Positions 30,553 to 40,323 of a DNA stretch of 64,000 nucleotides are shown in pieces. The DNA is from Haliclona indistincta. Lineage: Eukaryota > Porifera > Demospongiae > Haplosclerida > Chalinidae. The first letter of the stretch is position 1. Every line of letters starts with the position of its first letter. Made by a program: the position numbers and the translations under genes. Below the pieces are notes generated by a model. That model was not told where the DNA came from and ran no database searches. It worked only from the letters and a program-made list of their open reading frames with translations. The stretch is taken from the NCBI GenBank assembly GCA_964017065.1, contig OZ024784.1, positions 11,079,152 to 11,143,151 on the forward strand, given 5' to 3'.

Positions 30553-31392
30553 TCATAATGACTGTCGTCTCGGGGTGATTGCTTTCAGCTCAGCACGAAT
30601 CAAATCCTTTTCTTCTGTATATTCTTGCTCACTCAATGCCCCAGCTTCATAAAGTGAATGGATATCTTTCAGTTGTTGTATATATTGGCTACGAAGTTGA
30701 ACTACTTTAACAGGTGATGACGATGATCCAGCAGATGAAGGCTTAGTAGGTGTCGTTGATAGTGCAGATGCTATTGAGGACGCCATGTTTGTAAAAGCAT
30801 GGGTCAAAGCAGATGCTTGGGTTTGCCTTCCTCCTTTACTTGAGAACATAGGCACTGACGGAGCTTCATCCAAACTTTTGTGAGTTCCCACGTCAACCAT
30901 CTCGGCCCACAATCTGTACTGAATTTTCGTAAAATTGTCGCCGTGCTTGTCTTGTATTGATTGCATCAGGTCTTGCACACGTTTATTTTTTTCGTCGACT
31001 GCACTCACTTTCTTCTTTTTGGTAGGCGGAGGAGATAGGCTGTCAGGGTCAGAGTCTGAACCATCATAGTAGGTACGTTGAGGCGCCAACTCACACCAGA
31101 GAGTGCACGCTACTCCACGCGCGATCTTGCTCCAGACTTCTTTCAGATCATCTTCCGAGTGTATAGAAAGCTTTGAAGTACCTTTCATGAACCCAACATC
31201 ATATTCTCGATCAGGAGAAAGAACTCCTTCGCCTAGCTGAGATGATAGCTCAGCCTTTAGGTGATCCAGCGAAGAAAAATTGCTTTGAGACAGATTGCGC
31301 AGCATGAAAATTTTTATTTCGGCCTTCCGGGTGGACTTAAAAACTCTGCAAGGAACGCTGAACTTGGTAGCCATCGAGGCAGCCATGGCCAT
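30553..31392 (-). CDS. accessory ORF2 of the IS630/Tc1-type element (279 aa)
   Basis: Intact ORF, start MAMAASMATKF (two further Met codons within nine residues). Residues 15-100 look like a PB1/ubiquitin-like fold: a basic strand (RVFKSTRKAEIKIFML), a long middle and an acidic turn followed by helix and strand (SIHSEDDLKEVWSKIARG). A Pro-rich linker with KKKK (125-128) may be a nuclear signal. Residues 131-190 contain a conserved-looking patch FTKIQYRLWAEMVDVGTH. A Ser/Thr-rich linker (205-228) follows. The last 40 residues (QLKDIHSLYEAGALSEQEYT...) resemble a short SHOCT-like oligomerisation module. No nuclease or transposase motif. Domain names are my reading of the pattern. It is convergent with the transposase, and its promoter would lie near the right TIR. 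Confidence 0.7.
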   Translation of the reverse strand: MAMAASMATKFSVPCRVFKSTRKAEIKIFMLRNLSQSNFSSLDHLKAELSSQLGEGVLSPDREYDVGFMKGTSKLSIHSEDDLKEVWSKIARGVACTLWCELAPQRTYYDGSDSDPDSLSPPPTKKKKVSAVDEKNKRVQDLMQSIQDKHGDNFTKIQYRLWAEMVDVGTHKSLDEAPSVPMFSSKGGRQTQASALTHAFTNMASSIASALSTTPTKPSSAGSSSSPVKVVQLRSQYIQQLKDIHSLYEAGALSEQEYTEEKDLIRAELKAITPRRQSL

Positions 31393-31528
31393 GTGCTCAG
31401 ATTACATTGATCACGTGCGCTTAGCCGCCTACTAACTCGCGCACTCATCGCTCGATATACTCGAGTAAATTCCAATTAATGCGCTCTTAGACTAAACGCC
31501 GCCGACAGGTGACTTGCAATTATCTGTA

Positions 31529-32783
31529 CTTAATTTCTTTACCTTAATTTTAGTATTATTATATATTTTTTCAATAATACACAAGGAATCACATGCATAA
31601 AAATATATAATTCTAAAATAATACAAAATAAAATCAAATAAAAACATTGTTCCCATGACGCCTATTAACAATGGGAACAATGTTTTTTATTTAATTTTTT
31701 TACCATTATTTTAGTATTATTATGTTTTTTCAATTATGCACAAGGAACCACATGCATAAAAAATATAATAATATTAAAATAATGGTATTAAAAATTAAAT
31801 AAAAAACATTGTTCCCATGACGCCTATAAACAATGGGAACAATGTTTTTTATTTAATTTTTTTTTTACCATTATTTTAGTATTATTATGTTTTTTATGCA
31901 TGTGGTTCCTGGTGCATTATTGAAAAAAAATACAATTATACTAAAACAATGGTAAAAAAAATTAAATAAACACATTGTTCCCATTGTTTATAGGCGTCAT
32001 GGGAACAATGTTTATTTAATTTTTTTTCCATTATTTTAGCATTATATATTTTTTATGCATGTGGTTACTTGTGTATTATTGAAAAAAATAATAATAATAG
32101 TAAAATAATGGTAAAAAAAAATTAAATGAAAAACATTGTTCCCTTGACGCCTATAAACAATGAGAACAATGTTTTTTATTTAATTTTTTTAACATTATTT
32201 CAGTTTTATTATATTTTCTATGCATGTGGTTCCTTGTGAATTATTAAAAATAATAATAATAATACGAAAATAATGGTCAAAAAATTAAATAAAAAACATT
32301 GTTCCTATTGTTTATAGGCGTCATGGGAACAATGTCTTTTATTTAATTTTTTTTACCATTATTTTAGTATTATATATTTTTTATGCATGTGGTACCTTGT
32401 GCATTATTGAAAAAATATATAATAATACTAAAATAATGGTAAAAAAATTAAATAAAAAACATTGTTCCCATGACGCTTATAAGCAATGGGAACAATGTTT
32501 TTTATTTGATTTTTTTAACCATTATTTTAGTATTATTATATATTTTTTCAATAATGCACAAGGAACCACATGCTTAAAAAATATATGATACTAAAATAAT
32601 GGTAAAAAAATTTAAATGAAAAACATTGTTTGTTTGACGCCTATAAACAATTGGAACAATGTTTTTTATTTAATTTTTTTACCATTATTTTAGTATTATT
32701 GTATTTTTTATGTATGTGGGTCCTTGTGTATTATTGAAAAAAATAAAATAATACTAAAATAATGGTAAAAAAATTATATAAAC
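31529..32783. repeat. hairpin satellite array
   Basis: Seven units. Loop 1 appears as GACGCCTATTAACA at 31658 and as TGTTTATAGGCGTC at 31987; loop 2 as CAATTATGCACAAGG at 31730 and as ATGCATGTGGTTCC at 31897. Confidence 0.9.
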
Positions 32784-32999
32784 TAGGCACCGAAGGTGCT
32801 TATGCCTAAACCCAGAGTACCCAGAGTTATGCGTACATGCCTGTCTGACTAAATACGCTGAACTGAAATACACAAGCAGTAATGAAAGTCTGCTGTTGCT
32901 AGTTGAACACTAAGTTAGTCTTTGCCTTCTATTTCCTCGTCCTCCACTGCCCCTTTGTTCTCTTCTCTTCTCCTCTGCCCCTTTGTTTTTGCTTGTTTT
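32784..32999 (+). repeat. block core repeat, copy 1 (block I)
   Basis: ACTAGGCACCGAAGGTGCTT, CCTAAACCCAGAGTACCCAG, CTGACTAAATACGCTGAACT and a CT-rich end (CTCGTCCTCCACTGCCCCTT). Six copies in the window (32784, 33661, 50404, 51301, 56714, 60440) are more than 95 percent alike by eye. GGCACCGAAGGTGC is a small hairpin. Confidence 0.9.
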
Positions 33000-33390
33000 G
33001 GTGATTTAACTGGTTACAGGTGGTTTTTGCTGGTTTTAGCTGGTCATAGTTGGTTTTTGGTGGTTTTAGCTGGTTATAGTTGGTTATTGATGGTTTTAGC
33101 TGGTTATTGTTGGTTTTTGGTGGTTAAGCTGGTTTAGCTGGTTATAGTTGGTTTTTGGTGGTTAAGCTGGTCATAGTTGCTTCTGGTGGTTTAAGCTGGT
33201 CATAGTTGGTTATTGGTGGTTTTAGCTTGTAATAGATGGTCTTTCAAGGTTTTAGCTTGTCATAGTTGGTTTATTGTGGTTTTAGTTGGTTATTGTTGGT
33301 TTTTTGCTGTTTTAACTAGTTATATTTCGTTACTGGTGAGCTGGTTATAGTTGGTTTTTGGTGCTTTTAGCTAGTCATATTCAAGTAACA
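33000..33390 (+). repeat. 30-bp minisatellite, forward, short array (block I)
   Basis: Unit TTTAGCTGGTTATAGTTGGTTTTTGGTGGT with variants. Because the period is 30 bp, frames stay open and spell repeats such as GYSWLLVVLA; these are not genes. Confidence 0.95.
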
Positions 33391-33660
33391 CTATACACAA
33401 GCAACACTAAAAAAAATTTAATGATTCCTATAGACAAACAACACTAAAAAAATTAATTAATAAATAAAAAATTAAAGAATGAAAACATAAATTAAAAATT
33501 AAAAAAAGTTTAAAAAAAACTTTGATCACATTGTTTATAGGCGTCATGGGAACAATGTTTTTTTTTTTACCATTATTTTAGTATTTATTTTTTATGCATG
33601 TGGGTCCTTGTGTATTATTAAAAAATATAATAATACAAAAATAATAGTAAAAAAATTATA
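33391..33660. repeat. CAAGTAACAC spacer plus one hairpin satellite unit
   Basis: CAAGTAACACTATACACAAG, then A-rich sequence with AATTAATTAATAAATAAA, then one half unit of the hairpin satellite (33525-33660). Confidence 0.8.
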
Positions 33661-33929
33661 TAAACTAGGCACCGAAGGTGCTTATGCCTAAACCCAGAGT
33701 ACCCAGAGTTATGCGTACATGCCTGTCTGACTAAATATGCTGAACTGAAATACACAAGCAGTAATGAAAGTCTGCTGTTGCTAGTTGAAAACTAAGTTAG
33801 TCTTCGCCTTCTATTTCCTCGTCCTCCACTGCCCCTTTGTTCTCTTCTCGAATCAGCACCATCGTCACTCTGAGTTTGGTTTGCATCAGTTCCTTGTGTT
33901 TTTAAAATGAATATGTATTGTGTATGTAA
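33661..33929 (+). repeat. block core repeat, copy 2 (block I), with GAATCAGCACC extension
   Basis: Core as at 32784, but after CCTTTGTTCTCTTCTC it continues GAATCAGCACCATCGTCACT and TAAAATGAATATGTATTGTG, and leads into the reversed minisatellite. Confidence 0.9.
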
Positions 33930-33959
33930 CCAGCAAAAACCACAAAAAACAACCACGAC
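33930..33959 (-). repeat. reversed minisatellite, left of the BEL element
   Basis: ACCAGCAAAAACCACAAAAA is the complement strand of the 30-bp minisatellite; it resumes at 40324 after the retrotransposon. Confidence 0.85.
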
Positions 33960-34269
33960 TGTGGGCGCAGAGTAGGCTCACACTAAGAAATTGGGCAACC
34001 CTAAAATCGCAACGATCGCGAGTAAGTAGATTGGCGGTGTATCCAAACTTTAATGTAATTCAGCAGACAGAACAATGGAGAGAGTGAGAGAATGAACAAC
34101 AGAACTGGTTTTTATAGGAATACACAGAAATCTAATATTAGAATGATAAAGATAGTAACGAACAGTCATGAGATTAGTTAATGAGTTGAGTGTGAATGAC
34201 AAAGATAGCAACGAACAGTCATGAGATTAGTTAATGAGTTGAGTGTGAATCCATGCATTGGCGCCAACA
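33960..34269 (-). repeat. 3' LTR of the BEL/Pao element
   Basis: 310 bp, identical to 40014-40323. Contains two tandem copies of a 53-bp unit (AACGAACAGTCATGAGATTA word). Confidence 0.95.
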
Positions 34270-34285
34270 TACCGCCCCTCCAAAG
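34270..34285 (-). other. polypurine tract of the BEL/Pao element
   Basis: In element orientation CTTTGGAGGGGCGGTA lies directly before the 3' LTR; GGAGGGGCGG is the likely plus-strand primer. Confidence 0.65.
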
Positions 34286-34300
34286 ACGGAACGTCTTTCG

Positions 34301-37300
34301 TCAGTTACGTGTGAATGATAGCAATATTGATTCACTGTCAGCAGGTAAGAGTATGGCTAGTCTGGTGACTGGACGTTTGTACTTGCCATCGACAGTCTTC
34401 ACAGTTGCTACTCGAACAAGTTCGTCTTTACCGGGATGGATTTCTACGACCTTTCCCAAAGGCCATTTGGTGGGAACAAGATGATCTTGGAGGATGACAA
34501 TATCTCCCACAGACAAATTGCGTGATGGATGATGCCACTTTGTGAATCTGTTAATTAGTGTCAAATATTCATTTGACCACCTTTGCCAAAAGTGTTGTGT
34601 GATAGTCTGACAAAGCTGCCATCGTCGAGGAAGTGAAATGGAAAGAGATCTTACACCTGGTTCATCAGGCAGAGCTTGCAGAGGCTTCCCAATCAGGAAA
34701 TGGCCGGGAGTAAGTGCTTCAATGCTGTCACTGTCTGGCAGAGTGGTGAGTGGGCGGCTATTTAGACATGCTTCTATCTGAGACAATATTGTCACGGCTT
34801 CTTCAAAAGTGAGCTTCATATTGCGAGTAACTGTCTTGAGATGACGTTTTGTCGACTTTACAGCTGCCTCCCAGAGTCCACCAAAGTGAGGGGAACTAGG
34901 AGGATTGAATTTCCATTCAATCTTCTGATCAGTGAAGAATCGGGAAATACTTTGCTGGGTGTCATCCTTTTCCAGGAAGTGGTAGAGTTCTTTGATCTCT
35001 CTATCTGCTCCAACGAAATTGGTGCCATTGTCACTCCATATGAGAGTGGGTAGTCCACGACGAGATACGAAGCGGCGCAAACAACTTAAGAAAGCCTCTG
35101 TAGTTAGATCACTAACAAGCTCTAGATGAACAGCTTTTACTGCAAGGCAAACAAACACACAGATGTATGTCTTGACTACAGTAGGCTTACGTACATATCC
35201 ATGTTTTACCAACAGCGGTCCAGCATAGTCTACACCAACTTTGTCAAACACAGAACTGGGTGTTATTCTCTCAACTGGCAACTGGCCGAGTAGTTGTGGT
35301 CGTGGTCTCATAGCAGATTTGCGACATGTGACGCAGGAGCGAGTGATGGCTCTAATAGTGTTTCTTCCTCTCACAATGTGGTAATGTTGTGATAGAGATG
35401 CTGCAAGTAGTGTGGGTCCAGCGTGAGATAGTCTCTGATGTTCTGTCCATATGAGTGATTTGACCACTGGATGCTTGCCACTCAGGATAATAGGATGTCT
35501 TGTGTCATAGGAGACGTTGCTGAGTTCCCTTCTTCCACCGACACGTAATAGACCTACGGAATCAAGAAAGGGATGTAGAGAGAGGATTGAGCTAGAGCGG
35601 CTTAAGCGTTTCTTCTTCTCGAGAGAGGTTATCTCAGTAAGATAATACTCGTGTTGCATTGCCTTCAGCCAGTAGTGCTCAGCGTTTAACAATTCTGAAG
35701 TGGTCAAATATTTGTTGCAGGTGTTTCTTTTCACGGCGTCACGGCAGTTTTCAGTAAATCTCATGATCCTGGCAGTGACACGTTTGAGTTTCTTGAAGTC
35801 TGAGTATCTATCAAGGGGGAAAATCGTTTCATTCTGAACTGAGCTGGCTATGAGAGTGACGTCCCTCTCTTCTTCTGAAACAGTGATGGGAAGGTGAGAA
35901 TAGTGCAGCCAGTAATCTGGTGATTGTTGCAGCCATTTAGGTCCTTTCCACCAGATGTGATGAGTGATGAGCTCTGAAGGGAGCAGTCCTCGAGAAGCAC
36001 AGTCAGCAGGGTTTTCTCCAGTTGGCACGTATTTCCAATGGCTCGGAGGAATGAGGTTGACAATTGCTGAGACTCGATTTCCTACGAATGTCTTGAACTT
36101 TCGTGGCGAACCATCCAACCAACTGAGTACGATTGTGCTGTCACACCAAGCATGAACATGAGAGAGTGGGATTTCCAAGGCTTTGCTAGTGTGATGTAGT
36201 AACTGGGCTAGAAGCTTGGCTCCGCAGAGTTCCAAGCGCGGAATTGTTTGCCTTTTGAGAGGAGCCACCTTTGCTTTAGAAATGACAAGGGCACTTTGGA
36301 TAAGTGTGCGTGAGGTTGCTCTGAGATAGATCACAGCGGCATAGGCAGACTCAGATGCGTCACAGAAACCATGCAGTTCTAGCGTTACAGCTTTACCAGC
36401 ACAATTGGAGTAACAGCGTGGGATCCTAACCTCTGCTAACAAATGGAGTTCACTCTTCCAGGTACACCAGGCGTCACAAATGCTTGAAGGTAGACTATCA
36501 TCCCAGTCCACATTTTGTTCCCAGCATCGCTGAAGCAGGATCTTGGCAATGATCATCACGGGTGAAAACCAACCGAGCACATCAAAGGTCTTCGCGACAT
36601 CTGACACGAGCATTCTCTTTGTGAGTTCAACCTGGGAGGGAAGAGAAGGATCAAGAGAGGAGATAGAGATTGAGAGTGTGTCCGAAGCATGGTTCCACAC
36701 AATACCGAGAGCTTTGGTGCATGGATCAACCTCAATCGTGATCGTCTGAAAATCAGGATCTTTGAGTTCAGAAGGAATGGAATTAAGAACTGCGGGATCA
36801 GAGGAGTGCCATTTGCGTAGAAGAAAACCGCCACGACTGAAAAGAGATTGTAATTGCTTCTGAATGTTGATGGCCTCGGCTACGGTGTCAGCTCCTGTCA
36901 GACAGTCATCAACATAGAAGGAGCTGAATGCTATCTTTGCAGCCAACGGATATTCATGAGCAAGATCTTGAGCATTCTGTTTTAGACTCATGTTGGCAGC
37001 AAAGGAAGATGCAGACACACCAAATGTTATTCTGGTCATTCGATAATCAATCAGGGGTTCCGTGGTGTTCTCTCGCCATACAAAGCGATGTAGATCTTTA
37101 TCTTCTGGCACTAGCTTCACTGCTCGATACATCTTGCTTACGTCTGCAGACAAAGCTATGCGGTGACAGCGGAAACGGAGTAGTACATCGATGAGTGGTG
37201 GGTGTACAGTTGGACCAATCATCAAGGTGTCATTGAGTGAGACTCCTGTTGATGTTTTTGCAGAGGCGTCAAACACAACTCTGAGTTTGGTTGTAGTACT

Positions 37301-38092
37301 TTGCTCCTTGACAGCGTGCATTGGAAGGTAGAAGGTTTTGGCTGTTTCCTTGTCCATATCAATAGATGGCACAGGTTCTGCATGACCAAGAGTAAAATAC
37401 TCCTTTACAACCTTGGCAAATGGCTCAAATTCTTTACGATTGCGGAGTGATTTTTCCAAGGAGGTGAATCTTCTCACAGCTTGGTATCTTGATTCTCCAA
37501 GAGATTTAGCATCAGGTTTTTTAGGCAGAGGTATGACGAATGTCCCATCCTTCAAGCGACGGTGATTGTCTTTGAAGTGTTGAACTACAGCTTTCTCTTC
37601 AAGAGAGTAGGCATCTTCTGGTTTGAAAGCTTCTATCTCCCAGAATTTTCTCAGAAGTGTATCTGTGGAAGAGACAGAGATGTGACAGGTTATCTCGTGC
37701 TTAGTTGGCATGTCAAATAGACGAGTTCTTCCTGCGAGTACCCAGCCAAACTTAGTATTCCAAGCGGAAGGTGTGTCGGTAGGACCAACGCGTCGACCAT
37801 CCAGCATTACTAGTCCACAGACGTCAATACCCAGCAGTATGTCAACTCTACCAGGCTCATTGAATTGGGGATCAGCAAGTTGTAATCCTTTAATGTGTTT
37901 CCAGTGCTGATGATGGATGACAGGTTGTAGTGGTAGCTCAGACGTGATCTTCTGGATGGTGAGGGCAGTTACAGACATCTTGTCATTTGGAGAGAATAAA
38001 GGTGAAAGTTGAAGAGAAACTGTAGAACGAGATGAACCTCCGGTGCTCCCAGCTACTCTGGCAACCGTCACATTATTTGGCGTCCTGTGCAA
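34301..38092 (-). CDS. pol: BEL/Pao pol: reverse transcriptase, RNase H, integrase
   Basis: 1,263 codons in the same frame as the protease ORF but separated from it by one TGA, so the Met at 38092 is only the first Met after that stop. Order: end of protease region (DILLGIDVCGL), reverse transcriptase (VVFDASAKT, ALSADVSKMYRAV, FYVDDCLTGAD with the YVDD active site), RNase H (LHGFCDASESAYAAVIYLRA), His-Cys zinc-binding integrase N-terminus (HQRLSHAG, CVTCRKSAMRP), integrase core (VGVDYAGPL, IWSDNGTNFVGA, PHFGGLWEAAVKSTKR) and a C-terminal DUF5641-like end (RWQLCQ...FWQRWSNEYL, GDIVILQD). No other break is visible. It ends 31 bp before the 3' LTR. Confidence 0.93.
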   Translation of the reverse strand: MHRTPNNVTVARVAGSTGGSSRSTVSLQLSPLFSPNDKMSVTALTIQKITSELPLQPVIHHQHWKHIKGLQLADPQFNEPGRVDILLGIDVCGLVMLDGRRVGPTDTPSAWNTKFGWVLAGRTRLFDMPTKHEITCHISVSSTDTLLRKFWEIEAFKPEDAYSLEEKAVVQHFKDNHRRLKDGTFVIPLPKKPDAKSLGESRYQAVRRFTSLEKSLRNRKEFEPFAKVVKEYFTLGHAEPVPSIDMDKETAKTFYLPMHAVKEQSTTTKLRVVFDASAKTSTGVSLNDTLMIGPTVHPPLIDVLLRFRCHRIALSADVSKMYRAVKLVPEDKDLHRFVWRENTTEPLIDYRMTRITFGVSASSFAANMSLKQNAQDLAHEYPLAAKIAFSSFYVDDCLTGADTVAEAINIQKQLQSLFSRGGFLLRKWHSSDPAVLNSIPSELKDPDFQTITIEVDPCTKALGIVWNHASDTLSISISSLDPSLPSQVELTKRMLVSDVAKTFDVLGWFSPVMIIAKILLQRCWEQNVDWDDSLPSSICDAWCTWKSELHLLAEVRIPRCYSNCAGKAVTLELHGFCDASESAYAAVIYLRATSRTLIQSALVISKAKVAPLKRQTIPRLELCGAKLLAQLLHHTSKALEIPLSHVHAWCDSTIVLSWLDGSPRKFKTFVGNRVSAIVNLIPPSHWKYVPTGENPADCASRGLLPSELITHHIWWKGPKWLQQSPDYWLHYSHLPITVSEEERDVTLIASSVQNETIFPLDRYSDFKKLKRVTARIMRFTENCRDAVKRNTCNKYLTTSELLNAEHYWLKAMQHEYYLTEITSLEKKKRLSRSSSILSLHPFLDSVGLLRVGGRRELSNVSYDTRHPIILSGKHPVVKSLIWTEHQRLSHAGPTLLAASLSQHYHIVRGRNTIRAITRSCVTCRKSAMRPRPQLLGQLPVERITPSSVFDKVGVDYAGPLLVKHGYVRKPTVVKTYICVFVCLAVKAVHLELVSDLTTEAFLSCLRRFVSRRGLPTLIWSDNGTNFVGADREIKELYHFLEKDDTQQSISRFFTDQKIEWKFNPPSSPHFGGLWEAAVKSTKRHLKTVTRNMKLTFEEAVTILSQIEACLNSRPLTTLPDSDSIEALTPGHFLIGKPLQALPDEPGVRSLSISLPRRWQLCQTITQHFWQRWSNEYLTLINRFTKWHHPSRNLSVGDIVILQDHLVPTKWPLGKVVEIHPGKDELVRVATVKTVDGKYKRPVTRLAILLPADSESILLSFTRN

Positions 38093-38110
38093 TCGTAGTG
38101 ACTGAGCAAT

Positions 38111-38728
38111 TCATTCTGTTACTAGCGAGACAGTAGATCCAGTGTCTAGTAGAGCTCTGGCTTTTATGGTGTTACCATTTGGACTTTGTACCAAGACTTG
38201 ACAGGTCATCAAAAGGGAGGTTGATTTTTCTTCAGTAGCAACGTTGGATGAAACAACGGTTTCAGAGCGTGTAGTAGTGCTCAGATTTGTTGAAGCGTTC
38301 TCAGGAGGTGTTGATCTGAAGAATTGGTCAGAATGTATCAGAGTGTGATGAAGCTTTTGGCATTTTCGACAGCGGTGAGAACTGGTGCACTGTTTGGCTG
38401 AGTGACCAGGTTGTAGGCAATTGTAACAAAGATTGTGCTCTGTGACCATGGCCGCCATCCTATCTTGTGGCATTCCCTTGAATTTGGAGCATAAGTAGAG
38501 ACGATGGTTCTCCCCACAGACGACACAGCTAGGCTGATATAGAGAAGGATGGGCTACGTATGAAACAGGGTCCGTAGATCTTTTGTTTACATTCGCGTGG
38601 AAGCCAGGTTTTGGAGACTTCCTTGATGGGATGTCTTCTGGGGCAATAGCTTGAGCTCGCTCGTTGAGGAATTTCATCAAGACTTCTATGTTTGGGTTTT
38701 TGTAACATCTTTGTGTTCTTTCCGCCAT
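38111..38728 (-). pseudogene. BEL/Pao gag C-terminus, zinc knuckle and protease start
   Basis: The frame overlaps the end of the gag ORF by 43 bp and lies -1 to it. It has two Cys/His clusters (CVVCGENHRLYLC and the CCHC knuckle CYNCLQPGHSAKQC, then CRKCQKLHH) and the aspartic protease active site ALLDTGSTVSLV. A TGA four residues later ends it, with the same frame resuming as pol. The stop may be a mutation or a recoded stop. Confidence 0.85.
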
Positions 38729-39873
38729 TCAATCCGAGTGGTATCATCCATGAAGTTTTCATAACAGGCCGTTAAGAAGGAAGAAAGGTCTTCTTCTCCC
38801 ATGAGCTTCAGTGCACGCCAGTGTTGCATGAAGTTCTCGTGTACCTTGGTCAATTCTCGGCTGGATCCTGACTTCATTGATGGAGGATTGATCAATGCTT
38901 TGACGTGGGCTCTGTGGATGGTACGTGGCTGGTCGTATTTCTCAGTGAGGCACTCGACTGCTTCATCATATTGGTTTCCAGTGTGAGACAAACCGGCGAT
39001 GATACCCTTGGCAGTCCCATCAGCCAGTGATTGCCGCAGGTACGCCATTTTCTCTGCTGAATTAAGGTCTGATCGGTCGTGGATGGCGATCTTGAACTGG
39101 TCCCAAAAGGTTCTCCAGTGTAAGACCTCACCGTCAAACTTTGGAGTCTCCAACTTAGCTAATCTGATGTTCTTTGACGCAGCTGGGGCAGGAGCAACAG
39201 ATGAAGGAGTATGCATGCGAGATAATGCGTCAAGCTCGTCACAAAGCTTGCGTAAGTTTAATCCACAGTCGAACAAGCACGTGCTGATCTTGTGGAGAGC
39301 GTCAGTCAATTCGTCCATCTCTTCAGTAGTACAGGAGCTCATGGCTAGCCGCTTGGTGTCAGAGAAAGAGGTTCCGAGATCAGAGATCTTCTGTAAGTAA
39401 CTTTTGACAAGGTGGATGTTGCTCGGGTCATCTCTTGCAATCTTCATTACTTGTTCTGAGATAGAACTGAGCTCTTGGTCTATGTCTTGTAGATAACGAG
39501 AAGCTCTTTTGAAAGGAGTCATTTCCGTAGCTGCAGAACAGAGTCGTATGATTTGCTGTATTTCACTGGAGATACGTGACACTTCAACATCTTGTTCATC
39601 GTAGACAATTTGTTCTCGAGCCAGGGCTTCGTCTAGAGCATCATCATCTGGCAGCGCGTCTACAACCATGTCATGTCGACGTTTGAAGGATTTGTCGAGT
39701 GACTTCAGCTTTTCAGCCAGTTCTTGAGCGTTTATAAGAAGCTGAGTGCTTGATGGCTCTGCCTTGAGCTTGGCTAAAGTAGTTGCAACTCGTGTGATGC
39801 TTCCCTTGACCGTGCCTCTTCTCCGTTTGAGCTGAGAGAGGGAAGCTGCAGTCTCTCCTGTTTCGTCACCCAT
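38686..39873 (-). CDS. gag: BEL/Pao gag (DUF1759-like)
   Basis: 395 codons from MGDETGETAASLSQL; the open frame runs back into the LTR but this Met fits the leader best. The first half is charged and helical with coiled-coil character (KLKAEPSSTQ, LKSLDKSFKRRHD). The second half is the capsid-like gag region with PKFDGEVLHWRTFWDQFK and MAYLRQSLADGTAKGII. It stops shortly after FMDDTTRIEW, where the downstream frame takes over near an A5 run (minus strand of 38697-38701). Either a -1 shift is used or one base has been gained or lost. Confidence 0.88.
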   Translation of the reverse strand: MGDETGETAASLSQLKRRRGTVKGSITRVATTLAKLKAEPSSTQLLINAQELAEKLKSLDKSFKRRHDMVVDALPDDDALDEALAREQIVYDEQDVEVSRISSEIQQIIRLCSAATEMTPFKRASRYLQDIDQELSSISEQVMKIARDDPSNIHLVKSYLQKISDLGTSFSDTKRLAMSSCTTEEMDELTDALHKISTCLFDCGLNLRKLCDELDALSRMHTPSSVAPAPAASKNIRLAKLETPKFDGEVLHWRTFWDQFKIAIHDRSDLNSAEKMAYLRQSLADGTAKGIIAGLSHTGNQYDEAVECLTEKYDQPRTIHRAHVKALINPPSMKSGSSRELTKVHENFMQHWRALKLMGEEDLSSFLTACYENFMDDTTRIEWRKEHKDVTKTQT

Positions 39874-40013
39874 GATGTAGGTACAGCTAGAAGAGAAAGT
39901 TTTGCCGTGTTCAGAGTTAGAGAGTAGTTTTCCGGGGCCTAGTAGTGGCAGCAAGGAACTATCTTCTCCAGGACTTGGTATGGATATATAAATCCGGCTC
40001 GGTGGACCATAAA

Positions 40014-40323
40014 TGTGGGCGCAGAGTAGGCTCACACTAAGAAATTGGGCAACCCTAAAATCGCAACGATCGCGAGTAAGTAGATTGGCGGTGTATCCAA
40101 ACTTTAATGTAATTCAGCAGACAGAACAATGGAGAGAGTGAGAGAATGAACAACAGAACTGGTTTTTATAGGAATACACAGAAATCTAATATTAGAATGA
40201 TAAAGATAGTAACGAACAGTCATGAGATTAGTTAATGAGTTGAGTGTGAATGACAAAGATAGCAACGAACAGTCATGAGATTAGTTAATGAGTTGAGTGT
40301 GAATCCATGCATTGGCGCCAACA
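40014..40323 (-). repeat. 5' LTR of the BEL/Pao element
   Basis: 310 bp, identical to the 3' LTR by eye. In element orientation a TATAAAAA box lies at 40163-40170. A TGG that could begin the primer-binding site follows about five bases after the LTR (minus strand, near 40007); I do not recognise the tRNA. Confidence 0.93.
40163..40170 (-). promoter_or_regulatory. TATA box in the 5' LTR
   Basis: TATAAAAA on the minus strand inside the LTR, upstream of the remaining ~150 bp that would form R and U5. Confidence 0.5.

Larger units (their letters stand above)
29362..31526. mobile_element. two-gene IS630/Tc1-type transposon with ~65-bp TIRs
   Basis: CAGATAATTGCAAGTCACCT at 29362 is mirrored at 31526, and the arms match for about 65 bp with few differences. 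TA flanks both ends (29360-29361, 31527-31528). Inside are a transposase (+, 29486-30473) and a second ORF (-, 30553-31392) facing each other, with 79 bp between their stops. Length 2,165 bp. Confidence 0.92.
33960..40323 (-). mobile_element. BEL/Pao LTR retrotransposon, 6,364 bp, TSD ACGAC
   Basis: Two 310-bp LTRs that I read as identical, TG...CA ends in element orientation, and ACGAC at 33955-33959 and 40324-40328. Block II (51586 onward) keeps the empty site. The coding order on the minus strand is gag, zinc knuckle, protease, reverse transcriptase, RNase H, integrase, as in BEL/Pao. The coding region has a frame change near 38700 and an in-frame TGA at 38111-38113. Confidence 0.95.

Noticed and set aside
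32922..33137. Trp-rich repetitive membrane-like proteins (GYSWLLVVLA repeats), also at 40752, 42469, 50534, 52026, 52421, 56845, 62084
   Set aside because: The 30-bp minisatellite has a period divisible by three, so every frame stays open by arithmetic. Units vary without regard to codons.
39999..40035. Gag start in the LTR
   Set aside because: The open frame runs back into the LTR, but the Met at 39873 fits the leader and family pattern better.
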